Assembly (NCBI GenBank): GCA_014526335.1
Contig: JACTAT010000051.1
Span: 3,014,411 to 3,078,410, forward strand
Reading direction: 5' to 3'
Length of the DNA: 64,000 bases
Origin: Chrysaora quinquecirrha
Lineage: Eukaryota > Cnidaria > Scyphozoa > Semaeostomeae > Pelagiidae
Shown here: positions 35,186 to 46,830 of the stretch, one piece after another
How the letters are laid out: each line of letters opens with the position of its first letter
How positions within the stretch are numbered: the stretch's first letter is position 1
Translations under genes and position numbers: made by a program
The notes under the pieces: generated by a model
The model's input: only the letters and a program-made list of their open reading frames with translations
Databases searched by the model: none
Told to the model about the DNA's origin: nothing

Positions 35186-36494
35186 GTTTAAATGGTGTCG
35201 TAGTTTGCTTCCTAGATATTTTCTGAACTGATTTTCTGACTTTTTGGTTTGACTGTGTTTGACTGTCTGTGTCTGAGCAAAGGAGCAAGCAGCAATGTCC
35301 AAGAATCAAATACAGGCAATCAAGGAACCTTGATTGTTGCACATCAGTTTAGGAATTTCACAATCCTCCGTTGAACGTAATTCTCTGGCTGTGATGCCGA
35401 AAGAAATCTGTCTTCAGCAGTATTTATCAACGAGATCGCGAGTCTTTCGATTTTCACTTCTTGTCGTCATTTGCCATCCTCCCCCAAATTTGAATGAACC
35501 TCTTCTAAAACAGAATTGAATCAAATGTCACGTGAAAAATGTTTCCTTTTGTTCCCAATTAAAAGCGGTAAAAATTGATGGCTTATCCAAACAAACGCAA
35601 CTTATTCCCTCTTTATTTGCCGCCTTTTGTTTCAAAAACAAATTATTTAGTTTGTTTATATTTTCAATTTTTATCTCTCTCAAATGAATTTCGCTACGTC
35701 TTGTCCTCAATCTGTACAAACAAAACTAAGACAGGAAAACATTTCGAAGTATCGAAAAGTTACGAAGGAAGTGTCGATTTCTGAAAACTGTTTCAAAAAT
35801 GACAAGATTGTTTTTATTTGAGATCAATCCTTACTTTCTGAAAGCAAGCGCGTTACGCTGCTAAAATTGTGTTATTTGGGGAATAAAACATGATTGCGAA
35901 GGGTGTCAATGACTGAATAGGGGGGTGTTCCTATAAAACGGAACATGGATATCTGCGATTTTTAGCACGGAACACCTCTGAATATTCCAGCTTGAAAAGA
36001 CAAACTAAAATTGGAAATTAACTTAAATAAATCCAGTTCCAGTTTAAATGTCTTCCTTGTATTTCGCAAAGCAAATAAAATAAGTTGATCGAACAGGAAA
36101 CTTTACTTTTTCAGTGCAAATAGAAAATTAGACATCAATCATGATTATGATGACCCTGATTAAGAAGAAAATTTTTCAGGAAACCCACGCACCAAAGTTT
36201 GACGTCATATCTTGAAGAGTGGGTAATTTTTAAGGATATTAAATTGCATCAATTAAATTCTGTTTACGAATACATTAGTGGTGCTTGCGAAATAATTCTG
36301 ATCGTTCTGACGTGTGAGGATGTGCGCAACATCAAGGGCCAGTTCCATCCAGATATTTTTGTTTCCATTTCATTACACTCAACACCAGCGCAGCGAAATT
36401 CCAGTCCTTGCTAAAGCATCTCGATATGTAAGATGAAAACATTTGTTCCAGCTCTCAGTTTCTGATTGCATTTCAAACATTACCACTTTCATTG

Positions 36495-37080
36495 ATGGTG
36501 AAATGCAGACAAATGTTGAAGCTAAACCTGTTTCTGTTTCGCTCATTTCAATCATCAGTCAATTGCCACTCTTATTGAAGAGGTGTGAAATGCAAACAAA
36601 TGTTGCAGCTAAACCTGTTTCAGTTTCGCACATTTCAATCATCAGCCAATCTCCACTCTTATTGAAGAGGTGTGAAATGCAAACAAAAGTCGCAGCTCAA
36701 CCTGTTTCTGTTTCACATAATTCAATTATCAGCCAATTGCCACTCTTATTGAAGAGGTGTGAAATGCAAACAAATGTTGCAGCTAAACCTGTTTCTGTTT
36801 TGCACAATTCAATCATCATCCAATTGCCACTCTTATTGAAGAGGTTTGAAATGCAAACAAATGTTGCAGCTAAACCTGTTTTAGTTTCGCACATTTCAAT
36901 TATCATCCAATTGCCACTGTTACTGAAGAGGTGTGAAATGCAAACAAATGTTGCAGCTAAGCCTATTTCTGTTTCGCACATTTCAATTATCAGCCAATTG
37001 CCACTCTCCTTAAAGAGGAGTGAAATGCAAACAATTGTTGCAGCTAAGCCTGTTTCTGTTTTAAACATAATCATTTTCAA
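36495..37080 (+). repeat. 87-bp tandem repeat, about seven units, open in one frame
   Basis: Units begin GAAATGCAAACAAATGTTGC and end CACTCTTATTGAAGAGGTGT. The 87-base period keeps one plus-strand frame open (repeat EMQTNVAAKPVSVSHISII), and a long minus-strand frame too, so openness alone does not show coding. No promoter, splice or family evidence is seen. Confidence 0.85.
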
Positions 37081-37689
37081 CAATTAATTGGTTTATCCAT
37101 GATGCAATGTTTTGCATTGCATGCTTAACCTTTCTGCATAACTAATCTTCGTTTTCAAACTTCAAAGATATCAAACAAGAAATAAGTGCAAGATTTCAAG
37201 ATAAAACATATTCTATTCTTCAAAGAAAAACAAATTTTTACAACACAAAATACATTTAAAAAATACAAACATTTACCAACATTATCAAATAAGATATCAT
37301 TATTTACTTTGTTTCCAATGTTCCTTTCTTCTTCAGTGTCTTCAGTTTTATTCAACAATCAACTAAAGAGATTGCAACAATAACAACAATCAAGAAGTTG
37401 AATGATGCTTTGAATTGAAGTTTGACATCTTAAGCAAGGTATTGACAGTTTAGCATTTAGAGTAAGACTTGAACAGTGCTAAACACTGCTCTGAATCAAA
37501 CAAGAAAACACTCATTAAACTACGCCTATGGATCAACTATCTGCTTTTCTTACTCGAGTAGAACTACCTTGTTGTCTTGAACATGCAGAAAAATTAGGGA
37601 AAATAGAAATCACTTTACAACCTTTTTGTCAAAATCTGGAGAAGAAAGATTTTTAAGGGAAGGGGTTAACAGGTGTCAAGATAACAATG

Positions 37690-38490
37690 TTCAGCGGTGC
37701 TGCGCTAAGGCTAAAGCCCCTGCAAAACAAGGCAACATTTGGATGCAACATTTGTTGCCGAACAAATGTTGCATCGTTTGGCCACCAATGCTGCAGTGTG
37801 CAACATCGTTGCATGATGTTGCATGAAAACGGTAAAAAATGTTGCACCACACAACATGATGTCACATCGTTTGGCGGGGTCTTGCTACATTTGTTACATG
37901 CACGCATGCATACAGCAGTTCTTCGTGGAATCCGATATCGAATGAAATAAAGGCAAGCAACTCTGTGCGAGGCTTTCAGCAAAGCCTTAAAAACAACTAC
38001 AAAGAGGCAAAACTATGCAGCTGCAAGCTTTGTACGGAGTTCTTGCCAAATATTGGCTACTTAAATAGCCAATCTTACAGTAGTTCAAAATGAAATAATA
38101 TGTTGCTAGATATTAGTTGTTTTGTTTTATAATTCGTTAATCCTTTTTATAGTTGTTACTAGTTAATTTTCATATCCTTACAAATGTATTTTAAAGTTTA
38201 GCTATGTTATTTAGAATTTAGTTTTATAGTTTAGGTTGGTATGTATTAGCTAAAATTAAGCTATTGTAAGAACCAACGAAAAATAAAGTAATAAAAAAAA
38301 AAATAAAAAAAAAGCAACTATAGCGCCAAAAACATGGTTACTCTCATAATAACATCACTTGTTTGTTTCAAGTTCATTATTGATAACGCATACAAATGTT
38401 GCAGCGTTTGGCCATCCAAGTAAATTTACCTTTGCAGATTTACGAAACAAATGTTGCACAAACTTTTGCATCGCTTGGCCAGGGCTTGAT
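37690..38490. mobile_element. Two GTTGCA-variant family-A elements flanking a poly(A)-tailed segment
   Basis: 37690-37890 is rich in AACAAATGTTGCATCGTTTGG palindromic words, and 38395-38490 contains CAAATGTTGCAGCGTTTGGCC and TCGCTTGGCCAGGGC. Between them, a segment ends AATAAAGTAATAAAAAAAAA, an A-rich tract at 38281-38312 that could be the tail of a retroposed transcript. No gene is seen. Confidence 0.45.
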
Positions 38491-40091
38491 AAAATACTAC
38501 AATTACTTCTGAGCGCATGACTTACTGACTTACGAAGAACAACTTTCACCAAATCTTGCCTTCACTTCAACAAATTATTTCCCTAGATGTTTCATCAAAC
38601 AATACAAAATTTTTTGCAAACGCATAGGCTTTTATTGCCTCACAACAACATTTTATTTCACCTCTACAGAGGAAAGGGTGAAATCCTCATTATATTGCCA
38701 ATAAATTCATCGTAGTTAGGAAGAATAAATGGGCAAAAACCCAAATATACTACTGAATTGTTTTACCTGCATGTCAGCTGTGTTGTAACTAATTCTTTGA
38801 TCTTTGTAATTTTGATGAAATTAGAAGGTTGAATTATTTGATGCTCCTGAAGCAAAACATGCTGAAAATATACATTTGATTTCAAGATATCCTACAGCAT
38901 GTCCTTCCTTAGTCACAAGTTGTCACAGCAATTTAAGAAGAATTGCATGAGCAATGCAAGAAGCATTGCAAAACAAAGATTGACGAGTTTGGACATAATC
39001 AGAAACATACTGTTAACAATAATGAAACTTTTAGGAGAGAACGTGACAACAGTGAAAATGACAGATTCCGAAAGAGCAGACTACACAACTATTGCATTGC
39101 AGCTTCAGCAACCAAAAGCTTTTCTCAACTGAAAGAATGTTAAACCTAGATAAGATTAGGTTGTAGGAAAATGATAGCTTCCAGAAGAACATGATTTACA
39201 AAAAACCTGAATTTAGAACCTTTACTGCGTTTGAGTTGAAGCTGACTTCCTTGTATTCCGTAGATTTTTTTCGACAAAGCTGTCTGGCTGCAGTTGATCA
39301 ATGCATGCATGAACGTCAGGCTGACAAAATTAGAAAATTTGTTTATGTTGGAGAAAAAAGTTAAAAATTTTCAATCAAAGAGCAAATTGGCATCCAATAG
39401 CCCCAGAGCTGTACCTTCAGGCTTTGATATCGTTAAAATTAATTATTTTTATGTGTGTGAGATTCTTATTCTTGCATTTCATAAACCGAACATATCAATT
39501 TTTTCTGACACAAAATATCTAATGGCAGAATTCACATTACCAGAACCAATTGCATCCACTGTCCTCCTTTCACAGTTTTTGTAGCTTCAAACCAATGGAA
39601 TCAAAAAGTCATGGATTAAAACTGAAATTGAAATTAAGATGGTTGGAATACTGAAGCAAGCAAAATATTTACAAATTCAGTAGCAAAGCAAGTGTGAAAT
39701 TTACATAAGTATGTTACATGAAGAAATTTTAAATGCGTTAATAAATATAATATGTACAAAAATAAACCCAATTTTAGTTCAAGTTCAAGATTGTTTGTTC
39801 AACTTTCACAGCAGTGCTAACTGGTAATCAGCACAGAGTTTTGAGACAAAAATCACTGCAACGAGATGATGGTGAATTGCAGTGCTCTTCATCATTTGCA
39901 TATTGTTGTCTCCTGAAATTGATTAAGGCATAGGATTTCTCCTACCTTCAATAAGGCCTACAACAGACATAGGCCTACATTTGACAAAGCAGGATAAAAA
40001 ATAAGATACTGATAACCCTTCATTTGAAAAGTGATCATCAATATCATTTTTTGCTTTACTCTGTGCCCGAACTGATTGAGTTTCAGACACG

Positions 40092-40553
40092 TTACGAACA
40101 CTTCGAATCTCCAGTTACGTAACTTCCTGTTGCACCAGCATCTTCATCTCCACTGAATCCAGAACCAGTTTGTGAGCTTGGATTACTAGAAATTTCCTTC
40201 AGTTTTTGAAAAAATCGATTCATACCTAACAAATCTTCCATTTCTTCATCTACTCCCGTGTCATCGGATGAATTCTTAATCTTATATTTAACATCCCAAC
40301 GACTTTTCTTCTTGCGTTGCGTTTCCTGTGAATGCATCGGCCTTTTCCGACATCTTTGTTGTGACGCCATTGTTGTCAACTCCAACTGCAAATCGTTTTT
40401 CAAAACTTTCAGAGTTGATGCCAAAATCGCATCAACGCACATACTGGGATGTTTTCTTACTCTATTAATTCTTCTTTTTCTTAAAACAGATGATATCAGT
40501 CTTTTAACATCGGTCGTGTTCTCCAAAGCCAAGTTTTCTGAGCCACAGCACAT
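40092..40553 (-). CDS. Hypothetical nuclear-type protein with UHM-ligand-like motif
   Basis: A single open frame of 153 codons begins MCCGSENLALENTTDVKRLI. It is basic in its first half (VLRKRRINRVRKHPSMCVDA) and then has RKKKSRWDVKYK, a match to the UHM-ligand motif (basic run followed by RW) of splicing factors such as SF1 and SF3B1. The C-terminal half is acidic and Ser-rich (DDTGVDEEMEDLL, SGDEDAG). I recognise no family. It is divergent from the oxidase gene starting at 41130, so 40554-41129 may be a shared promoter. A missed upstream exon is possible. Confidence 0.55.
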   Translation of the reverse strand: MCCGSENLALENTTDVKRLISSVLRKRRINRVRKHPSMCVDAILASTLKVLKNDLQLELTTMASQQRCRKRPMHSQETQRKKKSRWDVKYKIKNSSDDTGVDEEMEDLLGMNRFFQKLKEISSNPSSQTGSGFSGDEDAGATGSYVTGDSKCS

Positions 40554-41129
40554 CGTGAATGTTCAGGTGGCCTAAGTTCAATGAACAGAAATAGCCAACT
40601 TTAACTAACCGTTTCTTCTGAGAAATTACAACAAAAGAGCCAATGAAGTTCTTTCGTAAAGGTTCAGCAGTAATACAAAATCTTTCAAGCTTTTGCTCCC
40701 AGCTATATGGAATTATTGACTATTTTTCGACTAAAGTTTGAAGAAATTTTCTAAAACTCAAGATTCTTTTCCTTCAAGCTTCGACGTTTGGCTTTCGTTT
40801 TGCACCTTTGCCTTTTGTTCCCCTAGAAACGTGGCTAAAAACCTGCCAAACCTGTTTTCCATCCTGTTTTCAGCCAATCAATTTAGGGCAATACGTCACA
40901 TGACCTAGGAGTGACCAATTAAAAATGAATCGAAGATCAGGCATGTGCTGACGTAATGGAATTACCAATTCAGAATAAATTAAAATTTATTGAATATTTC
41001 TTCGATTCATTATTTATTTCATTCATCTTTCATCAATTTTAATGAAAACATTCATCACATGATTTTTGTTCAAGGACTTTCTTGAATACTTTAGGAATAT
41101 TTTTGTTTCTGGACTAGAATATTGACAGA

Positions 41130-44100
41130 ATGGCTGGCTTGCTGAGAACCGTTGCAGAGTTGGAAAATCATGCAGCAAAGCATCTTTCTGCAAACGCATA
41201 TTCGTACTTTGCAAATGGTACTGGAAATGGTGTAACATTAAAAGAGAATACTGACGCGTTTAAAAGGTTTTGAACTATCTCTTAGCCTGTTATTTAGTTA
41301 CTTAGCATTTTGAGGCTGTTTTGTTTTATTTAGAAAATCATTCAGGCCAGGCGGAAGTTAATCAACACGAAAGTTTCACGAAAGCTCAAAGAACTTTTAT
41401 CCCTATTGTCCCTATTGTGTTTTCAGCCAATGATTTTCAGGCTAAGGTCACCTTCTTAGGTCATCTTATCAAAGTACGGATCATGTCTAACCATGGACCA
41501 CAGGGACCTGGACCTCGAACAACGGAAAACAACCTTTTACAATTATGTTCCCTCCATTTTGTAAATTGTTAAAACTATTCGTCCTATCATTAATCCCTAC
41601 TAAAATTTTGTTTTGGATGCCCTGGGCGTAAAATGCACGAAAATATCGTTTACTGACCCCGACCCCCTATGAAAATCCCCCTGCTGCCTTCATTAACCTG
41701 GTTAAGTTGCTTTGGACGGAGGTTCTTCTATTTGCTGATTTTCTCTTTCTTTCTGTAGGTTCAAAGTCGTTCCTAGATATCTTAGAGATATCAACTGCTT
41801 TGAGATAGATGTAAGGACAACAATATTAGGAGAAAAAATAGCGTTGCCAATTTGTGCCAGCCCGACAGGTCTTCATAAGTGTGCACACGATGTTGGCGAA
41901 ATCGAGACAGCAAAGGGGTGCAAGACTGCTGGTACGTGTATGGCTGTTAGTGCGTATGCATCGTGCTCTTACGAGGAAATAGCCAAAGCTTGCCCGGAGG
42001 TGCTTAGATGGTGTCAAATGTATATCTTTAAAGATAAGGATCTAACCACTAGTTTCGTTAGAAGAGCTGAAAGTCACGGCTATAAGGCTTTGCTGATTAC
42101 CGTTGATACAGGCCCATTGGGAAAGAAGAATGATTTCCGAAGCGAGCTTCATCTTCCAGAAGGTGTCATACCGGCTAATTTTAAAGATTTGTCTTTGGGG
42201 TTTGATTTGAGAGAGCAACTTGATGATATAAATGGACTGATTGAGCCATGTTTAAACTGGAGTCACATAAGATGGCTCAAATCAATTACAAAATTGCCAG
42301 TGGTATTAAAAGGTATCATGTCAGCTGAAGATGCCAAAGAGGCAGTGAAATATGGTGTTGATGGTATTTTGGTATCGAATAAAGGTGGAAGACAGTTTGA
42401 TGTTCTTCCAAGCACGGTAATGTTTTAATTTTTGTTAGTGCTAACTTTTTCGGCAATCATTACTAAAAACCAGGCTTATGGCGATGCCAATTACTGATCG
42501 GCAGCTTTTTGGAGCCACTCTGTCTCATCGCAACTGACTTATCGACTTTAGCGCTCTGGCGCTAGTTGCGAGGGGAACTAGTTAGCTCAAGTCGGCGCAT
42601 AGTTCAAGAAAGTTGGACATGCTCTACATATAAGATTAGTTGCCAACTGATTACCGTCAGTCGCAATCAACCAGAGCTCTTCTGCGACCGTGATCAACTG
42701 TATCCTTTCGACCCAACCTTTGCAATAAATAGGAAAGAAACTATATTTCTCATTGCCCAATGATGGGAGACGGATCTCTTCCGAAACGTTGCCCTACTAA
42801 ATATCAAAGGCTTGTCATGATAAGCGGTGACTATCATGTCTAATACGGTGTCAGAAACAGCCTTGATAAGTCCGAATATATTAACTCTGTATCCTTTCAG
42901 TTCTGACTTGTTGTTAAATGTTAACATGTAGACAAACTACAACTAGTCGGGAGCCTGGCTTAAGACTTCTTACGTGAGTCCCTGTTGTCGCTCATGAAGC
43001 CGAGACTACCACCAAACTGAAATCGCTTAAACTAGGTTAACTGCTAGTCTTTTGAGCGTCCAGCAGTTTGACTCAATAGCGATATCTATATCTACTACTC
43101 AGGTCGCACATTTTCTAGACATTCGTCAGGTAAAAAAATGAGTCCCCAGTCGCTTCCCGTATATTTCTATTGTTGTTACCGGCTACCGTCACTGACTTGT
43201 TCAAAACGAGCTCAATATCTCTGTAGCTTGACGTCTTACCAGCAATAGCGAAAGCAGTAAGTGGGAAGATCGAAATATATCTTGACGGAGGTGTAAGAAA
43301 TGGAATCGATGTATTTAAAGCTTTAGCTCTTGGTGCTCGTGCTGTCTTCATGGGAAGGCCTGTTATTTGGGGATTGGCTTATGATGTAAGTAGCCAGATA
43401 CTTTATTTCACATTTAATTTAAAGGTACAGGAATTTGATGCAAAAGCAAGGCTGGCATAGGGCAGTGCTTTTTACAAGGGTAGACGTCTCTATTAAGTGG
43501 TATTGGGTATGGCTCAATAACAGAGTTCACAAAACTACACAAACTCCCCACTGGTACTTAAATTTGTTACAATTGATACGTTACATGTTGCTACATGATT
43601 GGCTGAATGACGATCGAATGATAGCCAGTTGATTTCCGAAACTTAGCAATCAATTGCAACGTCTGATGAAGGTAATGATTGTTTGAATGCCATTGATAGA
43701 TGACTTCATAGTTATAAATGATCAAACGATTAGATAGACTGATTGCTTGACGTAATGACTGATAAACAGAGCGATGTTCTGATTATACGATTAGCTGATT
43801 GATCAGATGATGGTGATTAATTGGCTACCTTGATGCTTGAATGGTTTGTTGATAAATTGTGCAATATATAGGGTTACTTATTAAGATGACGATCTCATTA
43901 AATTAAAGAACAAGCTGATTTCTTTGTAAATTTTAGGGATGGAAAGGAGTCGAACATGTTTTTGAATTATTAAAAGATGAATTACAGTTTATGATGGCAA
44001 ATACCGGTAATTCCTTTTTTCTGACTTCATATATTATCATTGATCAAAAATGGGTCCCCCATGTGTCAGTTACAATGATTGCTCGCTTTAAGCGCGGGCC

Positions 44101-44481
44101 GCCTAAAATCTTGGACACAATTTTGGATCTCTTTTCAGAGGAATACGGGCTGTTTTAGCAGTTTTCTATTTTGATAACTCCAAAGCTCCCCCCTTAGCCC
44201 AAAAACAAATGTTGGTAGTAAAGCAAGACAACTTTTACAGGAAACAAAATTTTAACGGGGAGAAGAGGGAATCCATTGTGGGAATCCATGTATGATAGCA
44301 AAGCTATCCAGGCTGTTCCAGTGTTGTTTGTCCAAATCGTATCCAATTAGAAATCATTTTCTGATTTATTTAGAACATGCTCAGCTGTTCTATTTCTCTT
44401 CTTTTCGCAGGATGCGGGAAAGTTACCGATATCAACGAAAGTTTGCTATTTTATCAACCACAATGTAAATGCAAACTCTAA
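41130..44481 (+). CDS. FMN-dependent 2-hydroxyacid oxidase homologue, five exons, catalytic His replaced by Lys
   Basis: Exons 41130-41266, 41759-42416, 43227-43385, 43937-44006, 44411-44481; phases agree and give 364 residues (human HAO1 has 370). The family oxidises glycolate and other 2-hydroxyacids to oxoacids in peroxisomes with FMN. Visible family features: AYSYFANG near residue 24, [25 protein letters not shown] with Lys230, GGR with Arg257, [12 protein letters not shown] and [12 protein letters not shown]. The signature SNHG[AG]RQ reads SNKGGRQ here, so the active-site His equivalent (spinach His254) is Lys254. The last residues are CKL, a plausible PTS1 import signal. It may be a pseudoenzyme or have changed chemistry. 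Confidence 0.9.
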
Positions 44482-45004
44482 GATCTTTAATGGACATAAA
44501 AACGAATAATAACGTTTTTTACTAGAAAGTTTATGTGATAAGTCACATGAAACCAAAAAAATAATAAATTTAACGAAATTTGAATAATAGAATTTCTATG
44601 TCTATATTGCTGTTTTGCGATGTATCACAGTATGATTAAGATTAAAATAAATTGTTTATAAAATTTTGTAGTTACCTTATAGTATAGTTTATATTGAATT
44701 GAATTGTTGATTTTTTTAATGCTATTATTGTACTTTTAAATGCTTGTTTGTTAGAATGAGATTAGGTTTTAAAGAATAATTACCATATTTTGTTTTCAAG
44801 AGTTTATTACTTAATCTTGAACTCTTATGAACGCTGATGTACATTAACTGTTGTTGTGGTGGTATTGCTCTCTGCAACCTCGACACCGTTAAACATAGAA
44901 GAGAGGTCGAAACAAAAGAGATGACGAATTGATTGAGAAGTTGTAAACAAAAAAAGTTTCCATGTGTTGATTGTTGTTTTTGGTGATAAATATCTAAATT
45001 AAGA
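44482..45004. other. 3' region of the oxidase gene
   Basis: AT-rich, with AATAAATTTAAC near 44560 and AAAATAAATTG near 44644 as candidate poly(A) signals for the oxidase transcript. Nothing else recognised. Confidence 0.5.
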
Positions 45005-45505
45005 ATGAGTGCTCGGAAAATGATACTTTCCAGTAATTTAAGAAGAGGCAAGAAGAGAAAGGTAGATGAAGCATTTGTCGAGGATATTCCTATGGAAGCA
45101 TGGTCAATGGAAATCCCGAATGACACGAAGTCAACTTTGGATTACTTGTTGTCGTTATTTCCAAGACAAAAATTCCTTTTTAAATTGCCGGCTATCGCAT
45201 TACAGCATCAGATTTATAGTATTGTGACGGACAGAACGGCTGTTGACAGAGATTTGAACTCAATGCGTGAAAATGGCGAAATACAGATGATCAAACTCGA
45301 CGCCGAGAACGACGAATTTGCTGTGGTAAAAATGAGTGATTACATCCAACATGTTACTGACTGTGCGAAGTCAAGGGCTTAACAACCCACCCTAAGGTGG
45401 AGAATTTCCTACATAATGGTCTCCGAACTCTAATGGATGTAAGTGTCGGTAAAGGTATTCTTACGGAGTTTCAGTTAACAGATGATATGATCTCGTATTT
45501 GTTCC
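45005..45505 (+). pseudogene. STK19-like: STK19-like sequence, frameshifted and truncated
   Basis: The frame from 45005 runs 125 codons and includes FPRQKFLFKLPAIALQHQIY and DRTAVDRDLNSMRENGEI, which resemble STK19, a DNA-binding winged-helix protein involved in transcription-coupled repair (formerly called a kinase). It stops at 45382. From about 45361 the neighbouring frame continues the homology (GLTTHPKVENFLHNGLRTLM, then LTEFQLTDDMISYLF), implying a one-base loss near 45370. Homology ends near 45505, where an inverted-repeat element begins. No introns interrupt the region, so a retrocopy is possible. Family call is from memory of the motif. Confidence 0.6.
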
Positions 45506-45983
45506 TGGGGTACTTCAATGTGTCCATGATCAGACGTGAATCTGGACTTTGACAAAGGGACCCATTTGTATGATAGGATTTTCAAGGATTTCCGACCCAT
45601 TTGCATGAAAATCGGGAAATTTCAAGCCCTTGTGTATGAATTTGGTTGATTTTAAAACCCTTTTAAAGTGCTAGAATTCACGAAAATCTCGCAAAATCGA
45701 ATCTGACGGCGATTATTTGCAATCAATGTGACCGTGCTCTGTTGTTGCTGCTAATTCATCCTTTCAAAAGCAAAAACAAAGTAGAAAGGTTGTCAGCCAC
45801 TTTGCGGTAAATCATAATGGGACCTATTGGTAAGAAAATCCTAAAATACCGACCCATCAACCAGAATCTAGCAGAATATCAGACCCATGTGTAGAGAATT
45901 TCGGTCGAAAAACCCATCCATATGAGCGGCACGTCTAGTATGTCTACATATTGAAGTAACCCCAGGGTGACTTTTCTTGAGGG
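45505..45983. mobile_element. MITE-like element interrupting the STK19-like frame
   Basis: The left end reads CCTGGGGTACTTCAATGTGT and the reverse complement of the right end reads CCTGGGGTTACTTCAATATG, so the ends are imperfect inverted repeats. The interior repeats the words GACCCATTTG(T/C)ATGA and AAATTTC in both orientations and has no ORF. No clear target duplication is visible. Confidence 0.6.
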
Positions 45984-46830
45984 TTCAAGTCATCGAGTTT
46001 TAACTTCGGAAACTTTTCTGAACAAAACCTACACCACGAAACATGTCTGCTAATATAAAATGGGCACTTTTCTCTTTTCAGGCATGATTCAGGCTTGCAT
46101 TATTGCTTTTGCTTCTTGAGAGCGAGCAAAGAAGCACTAAAATAAGATGATATCTTCAGGAGTAACCAATTTCCTTGGCAATTTTGCTTTCTTAGGAGAT
46201 AGCATCCGCAAAAAGCCATCATATTTAAATCAGAGTAGTTGTTGTCTTTATTTGACGCAGATTTCAGTTTCATGGTATTTATGGTTCATACGGTGGTGGA
46301 GGGCCCATTTCAGCAACGGATTGTTGATATTCCTCCACGCTGAATGATACAACGTTGGACGGTCCAACACGGTTCATCGACTAGAATTAAAGAGATATAG
46401 AATAGATATAGGTCCATTAATTAGTTTCAACACGATACTTTAATTAATTAGCTTCAGACACGATACTTGCGAGGCATTGATATTAAAGTTGATAAGACTA
46501 CAACGGTTCGCAGCAGCAAATCAGGGAAGAAAAGGTCCAGCGAAGTAGTGGTGGGAATGGCTAAATGGCGAGAGAGTCTCTCAATCTGTGATTGCAAGTT
46601 CGATACCCACAATAGTCCAACTTGCCTTGAAGAGTGAGGAGCAAGGGCGTTGTGGCCCAAGAAAAGGGCTCGGGAAACTTAGATTATAAAGGGTCAAATT
46701 TTGCCCAGGTCCTTCAAACACACAATCCTAGATCCTATATTGCGAGTAAGACTTGCTTATCGCTTGGAAATTCTTGCCATTTCTTATAAGTTCTTAAGTT
46801 TTCGAATGTGGGAAGTTTAGAAGAGATTTC
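45984..46830. other. Intergenic, 3' of the MS4A-like gene
   Basis: No gene seen. A tRNA-like stretch near 46555-46625 (GGCTAAATGGCGAGAGAGTC ... CAAGTTCGATACCCAC) could be a degraded SINE head; it does not fold convincingly as a full tRNA by eye. Confidence 0.4.

Larger units (their letters stand above)
35186..40091. other. Intergenic region upstream of gene B
   Basis: Holds the presumed 5' leader and promoter of gene B (35186 onward, no clear TATA), the 87-bp satellite, two GTTGCA-type palindromic elements and an A-rich retroposon-like tail. Remaining ORFs (for example near 38899-39143 and 39294-39584) have no support. Confidence 0.55.
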
